Below, one piece after another: positions 1 through 6,836 of a stretch of 6,836 nt of DNA. The notes under the pieces are model-generated. The model worked only from the letters and a program-made list of their open reading frames with translations. It ran no database searches and was not told the DNA's origin. A program made the position numbers and the translations under genes. Position 1 is the first letter of the stretch, and each line of letters begins with the position of its first letter. Origin of the DNA: Oscillospiraceae bacterium (GTDB lineage Bacteria > Bacillota > Clostridia > Oscillospirales > Oscillospiraceae); assembly GCA_016295615.1 (NCBI GenBank), contig JAEDKW010000058.1, forward strand, positions 1 to 6,836, read 5' to 3'.

Positions 1-22
1 CTGCTCCTTGGCAGCCCTTTTT
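1..22 (+). terminator. Partial intrinsic terminator cut by the left window edge
   Basis: The first bases read CTGC, a six-base loop, GCAG, then CCC and five T. Only a 4-bp stem is visible. The CCC just before the T-tract would pair with GGG if that lies immediately outside the window, giving a 7-bp GC-rich stem with a U-tail. This would end a plus-strand gene converging from the left. On the minus strand the same hairpin has A-rich flank before it and lies 14 nt past the HAD stop codon, so it could serve both genes. The missing half is an inference. Confidence 0.4.
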
Positions 23-35
23 GCTTTGCAGCATT

Positions 36-878
36 TTAATACCGCTTGTCCAAAATTTCGATCACGTCGGCGATCGCGCCGTCGCGGCAGTGGCAGACGA
101 TCTGCGCGCCGCAGGAGAGCACCTCCGGCACGCTGTTTTCGGGCGCGAAGCCGATGGCGGCGATTTGAAGCATGGGAATGTCGTTGAGATGGTCGCCGAC
201 ACAGTAAATGTCTTTCCGCGCAACGCCGAGCAAGTCCGCAAGACGCAGCACCATGCCGCCCTTGGTCGCGCCGTGCGCGGTCATTTCAAGCAGGTGGTCG
301 CTTGAGAAGATCAGCTCGTATTCCTCCGACCACGGGCGGGAGCGAATGAAGGCATATACCTCGTCGAGGATGGGACGGTCGTCCTCGAAGAGCAGCTTGA
401 TGATGGGCAGATCCACCTCGCGGAAGTCCGACACCGTCTGCGTTTTGGCGCGGGTGAGATGCTCGTGGTTGTAGACGTACTGATTGGGATGCATGGCGTG
501 AATACGCCGGTCGTCGTGATAGACCTCAAAGGTGAGTTGGGGGAAGCGCTCGAGCAGCTCGTCCATCTGCGCGTAGATGCGCTCGGAGAAGAAGGCGGTG
601 CAGAGATACCTGCCGCGCTGAAAGTCATAGAGCGCGGCGCCGTTGGCGATGACGCAGGGAACGTTGCAGGGCAGATCCTTTGCGTAATCGGCAAACGCGG
701 GAAGCGCCCGCCCGGTGGAGACGGCAAAAAGACCGCCGTTTGCTATAAAGTAGTCGAGCGCCGCGCGGCTGCGCGCGCTCATCGGAGGGATATCCTCGCC
801 GCGTTCAAGCGCGCCCTGCGTGTAGACGAGCGTGTTGTCAAAATCGCTGGCAAGCAGAACCTTATGAAACTTACCCAT
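36..878 (-). CDS. Cof-type HAD-superfamily (IIB) phosphatase
   Basis: Predicted 280-aa cytoplasmic hydrolase of the Cof/HAD-IIB family, Mg-dependent phosphatases acting on sugar phosphates, FMN, PLP and similar small molecules; the substrate cannot be told from sequence. All four HAD motifs are present: motif I DFDNT (nucleophile D12, acid/base D14, T16), motif II STGR (54-57), motif III Lys K206 in ATKGG, and motif IV GDHLND (D229, N232, D233). The roughly 150 residues between motifs II and III fit a C2-type cap. Motif I has Asn15 where most relatives have Gly. The ATG at 878 is chosen because GTGAGG (889-884) lies 5 nt upstream and the HAD fold begins directly after it. An in-frame ATG at 983 would add 35 residues unlike the family, and it lies inside a hairpin. 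The gene is 118 nt downstream of ricT on the same strand, so it may be co-transcribed. A lone TATACT (914-909) without a good -35 box is a weak candidate for its own promoter. Confidence 0.9.
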   Translation of the reverse strand: MGKFHKVLLASDFDNTLVYTQGALERGEDIPPMSARSRAALDYFIANGGLFAVSTGRALPAFADYAKDLPCNVPCVIANGAALYDFQRGRYLCTAFFSERIYAQMDELLERFPQLTFEVYHDDRRIHAMHPNQYVYNHEHLTRAKTQTVSDFREVDLPIIKLLFEDDRPILDEVYAFIRSRPWSEEYELIFSSDHLLEMTAHGATKGGMVLRLADLLGVARKDIYCVGDHLNDIPMLQIAAIGFAPENSVPEVLSCGAQIVCHCRDGAIADVIEILDKRY

Positions 879-883
879 AACAG

Positions 884-889
884 CCTCAC
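884..889 (-). promoter_or_regulatory. Ribosome binding site that decides the HAD gene start
   Basis: GTGAGG on the minus strand, 5 nt before the ATG at 878. It favours the 280-aa product over the 315-aa reading from the ATG at 983. Confidence 0.7.
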
Positions 890-936
890 AGAAAAGAGAT
901 TTGCCGACAGTATACTGCGGATCGAGGCAACGCATC

Positions 937-966
937 AGCCTGTCAAAAAGGCTTTTTCGACAAGCT
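937..966 (-). other. 13-bp hairpin between ricT and the HAD gene
   Basis: Read as minus-strand RNA, this 30-nt element folds into a 13-bp stem closed by the tetraloop AGCC. It has two G-U wobbles. In plus-strand RNA those same positions are C-A mismatches, so the structure is better formed in the transcript of the ricT-HAD direction. No U-tract follows (the next bases are GAUGCG), so it is not a standard intrinsic terminator. It could be an mRNA processing or stabilising element; that role is inferred. Confidence 0.5.
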
Positions 967-968
967 GA

Positions 969-990
969 GCGCCGCATATCCATGCGGCGC
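969..990. other. Perfect 9-bp GC-rich hairpin just after ricT
   Basis: GCGCCGCAT and its exact complement ATGCGGCGC are separated by four bases. The hairpin lies 6 nt downstream of the ricT stop codon and only 2 nt from the next hairpin (937-966). On the plus strand it is followed by TTTT and a T-rich stretch, so it has terminator form in that direction, yet no plus-strand gene precedes it. On the minus strand, where the genes are, an A-run comes before it and no T-run after it. It may partly terminate or protect the 3' end of the holB-ricT message. Confidence 0.5.
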
Positions 991-996
991 TTTTAC

Positions 997-2247
997 TTAT
1001 TCTTCCTTTTTGGGACCGCCGGAACGACGGGAGCGTCCGCCGCGATGACGGTGCGGCCGACGATGCTTTTCGGCGCCGCCCTCGGCGGGGGAAGCGCTGT
1101 CCACCGCGTGAACGCTGACCTTCTGGACGGCGGGCTTTTCACCGGCAGATTTGCGCAAAGACTTTTTCGCGCTGCCTTCGCCGGCGTCCTTCGCGGCGGC
1201 TTTTTCGGCGGAGACAAGCTCGCCGTCACGGCGGGAGCGTCCGCCGCGATGATTGCGTCCGCCGCGGTGCCCGCGGGAGCGGCGTTTTTCGGAAGCCTCC
1301 GGACAAGCGGGCGCTTCTTCAGCAACCTCCGGCTCTGCGGCAGCGGAGATCACGGGGAACACAAAGGGATCTTCGGCAGGCTCGCGGTAGCGTTCGGGCA
1401 GCTCCTTGGGGATGCTGATGCCGTCGCGGCTGCCCTTGCCGTTGCGCAGCACGCTGATCTCGCAGTTGCGATAGCGTTTGGGACTTTCGGGCTGATTGTC
1501 AAGCTTGACAACGACCTGCTCGCGCAGGATATCGACATTGCTGACGTTGCCCAGACCGTCCGGCGTAGCCACAAAGGAGTCCGCCTTCGGGCAGCGGCGC
1601 GCCGCGTCCTCATAAGCGTCCTGCTCGTACTTGAGGCAGCACATCAGTCTGCCGCAGGTGCCGGAGATCTTGGCCGGGTTGAGGCTTAAATTCTGCGTTT
1701 TTGCCATCTTGATGGACACGGGAATAAAGTCGTCCAAAAACTGCGCGCAGCAGAACGGCCGGCCGCAGATGCCCAAGCCCCCGAGCATTTTCGCCTCGTC
1801 ACGCACGCCGATCTGGCGCAGCTCGATGCGGGCGCGGAACACGGACGCGAGATCGCGCACGAGCTCGCGGAAGTCCACACGACCCTCCGAGGTGAAAAAG
1901 AAGATGATCTTGCTGCCGTCAAAATTGCTTTCCACACGCACGAGCTTCATGTCAAGCCGGTGCTCGGCGATCTTCTTCTGGCAGATCGCGAACGCGTCCT
2001 TTTCACGGGATTTGTTGTATTCAAAGGTGCGGCGGTCATTTTCCGTCGCAATGCGGACAAGCGGACGCAGCGGCGGAACGACCGCGCTGTCCGCCACCTC
2101 GTGATTGCCGGAGACGCACTGGGCATACTCCGTGCCCTGCGCGGTCTCAACGATCACGAACTGATTCGGCTCCACGGCGATGCCGTGCGGGTCGAAATAG
2201 TATTCTTTACAGCCGCCGCGAAAGCGGACACCGATTACTTCAGTCAA
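997..2247 (-). CDS. ricT: RicT/YaaT-like PSP1-domain protein with RG-rich tail
   Basis: Homologue of B. subtilis RicT (YaaT), which with RicA and RicF forms an Fe-S protein complex that works with RNase Y in mRNA maturation and affects sporulation, competence and biofilm formation. Neither partner gene is in this window. The PSP1 core covers about residues 1-270. It carries two cysteine clusters, GICGRPFCC (C161, C166, C167) and GTCGRLMCC (C198, C203, C204), the proposed Fe-S ligand region. B. subtilis RicT is about 275 aa; this protein is 416 aa. The extra ~140 residues are an Ala/Glu-rich, probably disordered stretch with Arg/Gly-rich blocks at 321-342 and 394-411, including HRGGRSRR twice (333-340, 401-408). 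The start is TTG, backed by GGAGG 7 nt upstream and a 4-nt overlap (TTGA) with the holB stop, so translation is probably coupled. The family is clear; the role of the tail, perhaps RNA binding, is inferred. Confidence 0.92.
   Translation of the reverse strand: MTEVIGVRFRGGCKEYYFDPHGIAVEPNQFVIVETAQGTEYAQCVSGNHEVADSAVVPPLRPLVRIATENDRRTFEYNKSREKDAFAICQKKIAEHRLDMKLVRVESNFDGSKIIFFFTSEGRVDFRELVRDLASVFRARIELRQIGVRDEAKMLGGLGICGRPFCCAQFLDDFIPVSIKMAKTQNLSLNPAKISGTCGRLMCCLKYEQDAYEDAARRCPKADSFVATPDGLGNVSNVDILREQVVVKLDNQPESPKRYRNCEISVLRNGKGSRDGISIPKELPERYREPAEDPFVFPVISAAAEPEVAEEAPACPEASEKRRSRGHRGGRNHRGGRSRRDGELVSAEKAAAKDAGEGSAKKSLRKSAGEKPAVQKVSVHAVDSASPAEGGAEKHRRPHRHRGGRSRRSGGPKKEE
1028..1048. repeat. 21-bp direct repeat, copy 1, in the ricT tail
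   Basis: Exact match to 1232-1252 in the same orientation and the same reading frame. On the minus strand it encodes most of the HRGGRSRR block near the RicT C-terminus (residues 401-408). Confidence 0.8.
1232..1252. repeat. 21-bp direct repeat, copy 2, in the ricT tail
   Basis: Exact match to 1028-1048, 204 bp away, which is a multiple of three. It encodes the HRGGRSRR block at RicT residues 333-340. The nucleotide identity suggests either a fairly recent internal duplication or strong codon preference on a repeated peptide. Confidence 0.8.
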
Positions 2248-3101
2248 AAGAGTTCCTCCAATTCAACGGCAAAACCGCCGAGTGCGGCGCCTGTGCCGAC
2301 GTTATAAGTGCAGTGGCTGCGGTAAGCCCGCAGCAAATCTATTGTGCCGAGAATTTGCGATTTTGTCAAGCTTTTGCTGATGAGCGCGGCGATCTCGCGC
2401 TCGTTTTCGGCGGGCGCTTCGCCGTACAGGGAGAGCAGCGCGGCGGAGAAGAGGAGCCGTGTCTGCTCAAAAAGCGCGCCGAGCGCATCGCGCTTGATCT
2501 TCTCCCGCTCGAGTGAGACGAAGAAAGCGGCGCGTCCGGCGGCGCTGCCGGCGGCGATCACACGGGCAAGCTCAATGGCCTGCGGAAGACCGGCGTCTTC
2601 GCCCTGCTGCACCGGCGCGGTCTTGACCTCCACGCAGCGCGAGCGGATCGTTTGCAGGAGTGCGGCGGCGTTTTCCGTGCAGAAGAAAAACGCGGCGTAG
2701 GCGGGACCCTCCTCCACGGTTTTGAGCAGCACGTTCTGATCCTTCTCCGTGAGCAGGGAGCAATCTTCAAAAATGTAGATCTTGCGCGCGCCTTCGTTCG
2801 GACGGATGAAAGCGTCCGCGCGCGTCCGGCGCACGACGTCCACGGAGATCTCGGCATGCTCTTCATCGCGCACGAAAACCACGTCGGGATGAATGTCCCG
2901 GATCACCTTGCGGCAGTCGGGACACGCAAGACAGGGTCTTTCCCCGCCGGCGGTACACTCCATCGCGGCGGCGGCATAGCGCGCGGCAGCCGTACGCTCG
3001 CCGGGACCGCTGAAGATCAGCGCGTGGGAGAGCGTGCCGCGCGCAGCGGCTTCGCGCAGGCGCTGCGCCGTATTCGTTTGTGCAAAGACGGTAAGGTCCA
3101 T
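2244..3101 (-). CDS. holB: DNA polymerase III delta prime subunit
   Basis: 285-aa clamp-loader subunit, part of the complex that loads the sliding clamp onto primed DNA; somewhat shorter than B. subtilis or E. coli delta prime (about 330 aa). Visible AAA+ features: HALIFSGPG (26-34); a degenerate Walker A GPGERT (32-37) with Arg36 in place of the ATP-binding Lys; a zinc module C49-x7-C57-x2-C60-x2-C63; IHPD (70-73); LLKTVEEGP (125-133, compare the usual LLKTLEEPP); and the SRC motif (154-156) that supplies the arginine finger in clamp-loader subunits. The lost Walker Lys fits delta prime, which does not hydrolyse ATP, rather than DnaX. The ATG at 3101 has AAGGAG (3112-3107) 5 nt upstream. It is the first gene of the minus-strand run and overlaps ricT by 4 nt, the same neighbour order as in Bacillus. 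The tmk and yaaQ-type genes often found upstream are absent; ppdK is there instead, on the opposite strand. Confidence 0.95.
   Translation of the reverse strand: MDLTVFAQTNTAQRLREAAARGTLSHALIFSGPGERTAAARYAAAAMECTAGGERPCLACPDCRKVIRDIHPDVVFVRDEEHAEISVDVVRRTRADAFIRPNEGARKIYIFEDCSLLTEKDQNVLLKTVEEGPAYAAFFFCTENAAALLQTIRSRCVEVKTAPVQQGEDAGLPQAIELARVIAAGSAAGRAAFFVSLEREKIKRDALGALFEQTRLLFSAALLSLYGEAPAENEREIAALISKSLTKSQILGTIDLLRAYRSHCTYNVGTGAALGGFAVELEELF
2255..2259 (-). promoter_or_regulatory. Ribosome binding site that decides the ricT TTG start
   Basis: GGAGG on the minus strand, 7 nt before TTG at 2247, lying inside the last codons of holB. With the family-like N-terminus MTEVIGVRF it supports TTG rather than a later ATG as the start, and it suggests translational coupling to holB. 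Confidence 0.85.
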
Positions 3102-3145
3102 GGGCGCTCCTTGTCCGGAAAAACAACAAATACATTGATAAGCTT

Positions 3146-3174
3146 ATTATACCGCAAAAACAAAAGAAGCGCAA
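3146..3174 (-). promoter_or_regulatory. Sigma-A type promoter for holB-ricT
   Basis: Minus-strand TTGCGC (3174-3169), a 17-bp spacer, and a perfect TATAAT (3151-3146). The -35 box is weak (3 of 6); the -10 box and spacing are ideal. Predicted start near 3139, giving a leader of about 38 nt before the holB ATG. The palindrome ATAAGCTTAT (3138-3147) overlaps the start region. Confidence 0.65.
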
Positions 3175-3193
3175 GAAAAGTTCCCGCGAGCGC

Positions 3194-3221
3194 AAAAAGG
3201 CGGGGCAAAGACCGCCCCGCC
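3194..3221 (-). terminator. Intrinsic-terminator-like hairpin in the divergent region
   Basis: On the minus strand GGCGGGGC (3221-3214) pairs perfectly with GCCCCGCC (3206-3199) across a 7-nt loop and is followed at once by TTTTT (3198-3194), the form of a rho-independent terminator. An outer inverted repeat, TTCCCG (3181-3186) with CGGGAA (3221-3226), could form a competing structure. It lies upstream of the holB promoter and no minus-strand gene precedes it. It could shield holB from antisense transcription arising in ppdK, end a short antisense RNA, act as a leader attenuator, or be a remnant of a lost neighbour. Confidence 0.65.
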
Positions 3222-3264
3222 GGGAAAAGATGGCAAAATTTTTCCGCAAATTGGAAAGAATTTA

Positions 3265-3293
3265 TTGAAAGTTAGGGAAAATCCGTCTATAAT
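3265..3293 (+). promoter_or_regulatory. Strong sigma-A promoter for ppdK
   Basis: TTGAAA (3265-3270), an exactly 17-bp spacer, and TATAAT (3288-3293); 10 of 12 consensus positions match. Predicted start near 3300, giving a leader of about 60 nt. Just upstream, TTTCC (3241-3245) and GGAAA (3253-3257) form a small dyad that might be an operator. The leader can form a weak 6-bp hairpin, GTTTTG (3311-3316) with CAAAAC (3321-3326). Confidence 0.85.
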
Positions 3294-3359
3294 AAATAAG
3301 CTTGTTGTAAGTTTTGATTGCAAAACCAAATGAAGATATTTTAATTTTGGAGGAAAAAC

Positions 3360-5999
<2,640 letters not shown>

Positions 6000-6027
6000 G
6001 ACTTCGGGTTTTATCAACAGCCTTATC

Positions 6028-6065
6028 AAAGCAGCGGGTTCCACTAACGGAACCCGCTGCTTTTT
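6028..6065 (+). terminator. Strong intrinsic terminator after ppdK
   Basis: GCAGCGGGTTCC (6031-6042) pairs perfectly with GGAACCCGCTGC (6049-6060) across a 6-nt loop, extended by AAA/TTT, and ends in TTTTT (6061-6065). It lies 28 nt past the ppdK stop and separates ppdK from the next gene. A-rich bases on the left flank might give some activity in the other direction. Confidence 0.95.
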
Positions 6066-6079
6066 GATAGAACGGTATG

Positions 6080-6105
6080 GTTTTGTCCGGAACACCCGGC
6101 AAAAC
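6080..6105. other. Imperfect hairpin of unknown role after the ppdK terminator
   Basis: GTTTTG (6080-6085) pairs with CAAAAC (6100-6105), and CCGG (6087-6090) with CCGG (6096-6099), with one bulged T. A rival pairing, CCCGG (6095-6099) with CCGGG (6112-6116), is also possible. No T-tract follows on either strand. It is upstream of the candidate nitroreductase promoter, so it would act, if at all, as a DNA site. Confidence 0.35.
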
Positions 6106-6153
6106 ACGAAACCGGGAGCCTCTTTGCGGATCGACCGATTTCTCCTATCCTCA

Positions 6154-6204
6154 ATGATATTATTTCATGTAGAACTTGCAATTTTAAGCAAGATGTAATA
6201 TCAT
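6154..6204. other. Nested inverted repeat over the nitroreductase promoter
   Basis: ATGATATTA (6154-6162) is the exact inverse of TAATATCAT (6196-6204). Inside it, CAT (6166-6168) matches ATG (6193-6195) and CTTGC (6175-6179) matches GCAAG (6188-6192) around an 8-nt AT loop. The right arm is thus 17 contiguous bases, all with partners on the left, which has two unpaired insertions. It covers the proposed -35 and -10 boxes, so it may be an operator or an extruding dyad; AT richness makes chance pairing possible. Confidence 0.45.
6176..6204 (+). promoter_or_regulatory. Candidate sigma-A promoter for the nitroreductase-family gene
   Basis: TTGCAA (6176-6181), a 17-bp spacer and TATCAT (6199-6204): 4 of 6 and 5 of 6 consensus bases. 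Predicted start near 6211, giving a leader of about 73 nt. It lies wholly in AT-rich DNA downstream of the ppdK terminator, where a promoter is needed. Confidence 0.55.
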
Positions 6205-6232
6205 ATAAAAATATAGGAAAAAGATGCAGAAT

Positions 6233-6251
6233 GACGGTTTCAAAGACCGTC
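6233..6251 (+). other. Small leader hairpin before the nitroreductase-family gene
   Basis: GACGGT (6233-6238) and ACCGTC (6246-6251) form a perfect 6-bp stem with a 7-nt loop in the predicted leader, 19 nt before the ribosome binding site. It has no T-tract. It could be an operator half-pair, a stability element or chance. Confidence 0.35.
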
Positions 6252-6283
6252 CTGTATTTCAAAATTGATCAGGAGGTACATCC

Positions 6284-6836
6284 ATGAACTATAGTGCGCT
6301 GATTCAAAACAGAAAGTCTGTCCGCGAGTTTGCGGATAAGAAAGTGCCTGCGTCTGCTCTTGCTGAAATTGAGGCTTATTATCAGAAATCATGCCAGCGC
6401 TTGGTTCCCGAGCTGGAAACGAAGCTGTGCGTCTTCGGTGAGGAGGCCAAGGCGGCTCTGGAAGGCGCTGCCGGATACAAAAGCTTTCTGGTCGGCGCAC
6501 CGAACTATCTGGTTCTGCTGTCTGCCAAGGGTGATCTTGCAGTTGAGAATGCCGGCTACATGATGGAGGACATAGTCCTGAAGCTGACCGACATGGATCT
6601 GGGCTGCTGCTGGCTCACCTTCACCGACAGCGAGAAGGTCAAGTCCGCCCTGAAAATCGACTCCGCGCTGGACGTGGCCGCCATCGTGGCCTTCGGTCAG
6701 GGGGTCAAGACCACCAAGCGCCTGCGCGTGAACATCCTGAGCATGTCCAATGTAGATATCAGCGCCCAGCGCCAGTATTTTGCCCCCAAGCACGGGCTGC
6801 ACGACATGGTGTTCATGAACACCTGGGGCAACTGCG
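6284..6836 (+). CDS. Nitroreductase-family protein, 3' end outside window
   Basis: The first 184 codons are visible and stay open to the edge. The N-terminus MNYSALIQNRKSVREF carries the R-x-S-x-R-x-F motif (R10, S12, R14, F16) whose arginines and serine contact the FMN phosphate in nitroreductase-fold proteins. GAPNYLVLLSAKGD (71-84), a GYMMEDIVLKL helix (91-101) and LGCCWL (106-111) fit the 'putative TM nitroreductase' subgroup, usually FMN-dependent NAD(P)H oxidoreductases. Natural substrates are mostly unknown and none is suggested here. The ATG at 6284 has AGGAGG (6271-6276) 7 nt upstream. It follows a strong terminator, so it is its own transcription unit. By hand count, G/C-ending codons rise from about half in residues 1-40 to nearly nine tenths in residues 121-160. 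Confidence 0.85.
   Translation, partial: MNYSALIQNRKSVREFADKKVPASALAEIEAYYQKSCQRLVPELETKLCVFGEEAKAALEGAAGYKSFLVGAPNYLVLLSAKGDLAVENAGYMMEDIVLKLTDMDLGCCWLTFTDSEKVKSALKIDSALDVAAIVAFGQGVKTTKRLRVNILSMSNVDISAQRQYFAPKHGLHDMVFMNTWGNC

Noticed and set aside
941..946. Perfect -35 hexamer TTGACA on the minus strand upstream of the HAD gene
   Set aside because: The nearest good -10 (TATACT, 914-909) is 26 bp away, too far for a normal promoter, and the hexamer is part of a hairpin arm that explains it.
879..983. 35-residue N-terminal extension of the HAD protein from the ATG at 983
   Set aside because: The extension does not resemble the family, its ATG is inside a hairpin, and the ATG at 878 has a proper ribosome binding site and starts just before HAD motif I.
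901..1689. 262-codon plus-strand open frame opposite the ricT tail
   Set aside because: It is the complement of a GC-rich Arg/Gly/Ala-coding stretch, is Ala/Gly-rich without recognisable motifs, and lacks a ribosome site. RicT on the other strand is well supported.
2244..3101. Possible assignment of the clamp-loader gene as dnaX or a recombination-type AAA+ ATPase
   Set aside because: The Walker A lysine is missing, the protein is short without the extra domains of DnaX, and it sits directly before ricT as holB does.
3294..3359. Riboswitch or T-box in the ppdK leader
   Set aside because: The leader is only about 60 nt, holds just a weak 6-bp hairpin, and has no terminator or anti-terminator pair.

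Overview
The window holds five protein-coding genes of ordinary bacterial housekeeping and central metabolism type. The organism is most likely a GC-rich member of the Clostridia (Bacillota), perhaps Oscillospiraceae-like. The reasons are the adjacent holB-ricT pair, which is the Firmicutes arrangement, a pyruvate phosphate dikinase that matches the Clostridium symbiosum enzyme residue by residue, strong AGGAGG-type ribosome binding sites, consensus sigma-A promoters, and coding DNA rich in G/C-ending codons set between AT-rich intergenic regions. The lineage is an inference; no rRNA or other marker is present.

Left part (1-3180, minus strand): a three-gene run read right to left. It starts at a likely promoter near 3146-3174 and goes holB (clamp-loader delta prime subunit), ricT (PSP1-domain/YaaT protein, TTG start, 4-nt overlap with holB) and then a Cof-type HAD phosphatase. 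Two back-to-back hairpins fill the 118-nt gap between ricT and the HAD gene. At the extreme left edge is what looks like half of a terminator hairpin shared with a convergent gene outside the window.

Middle (3102-3359): a 258-bp divergent regulatory region with one good promoter for each direction. It also carries a GC-rich hairpin followed by a T-tract on the minus strand, an apparent terminator with no obvious gene to terminate.

Right part (3360-6836, plus strand): ppdK, a complete and apparently monocistronic 879-aa pyruvate phosphate dikinase gene with its own promoter and a strong intrinsic terminator (6028-6065). An AT-rich 218-bp intergenic region follows, with nested dyads and a candidate promoter. 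Last is the first 184 codons of a nitroreductase-family gene that runs off the window.

The genes fall into separate jobs: DNA replication plus mRNA processing (holB-ricT), small-molecule dephosphorylation (HAD), interconversion of pyruvate and phosphoenolpyruvate (ppdK), and a probable flavin-dependent redox enzyme. I see no CRISPR array, mobile element, tRNA, rRNA, phage gene or defence system, and no clear sign of an undescribed multi-gene system. The points most worth a second look are an RG-rich tail on RicT, the orphan terminator, the paired hairpins after ricT, and the nested dyad over the nitroreductase promoter.
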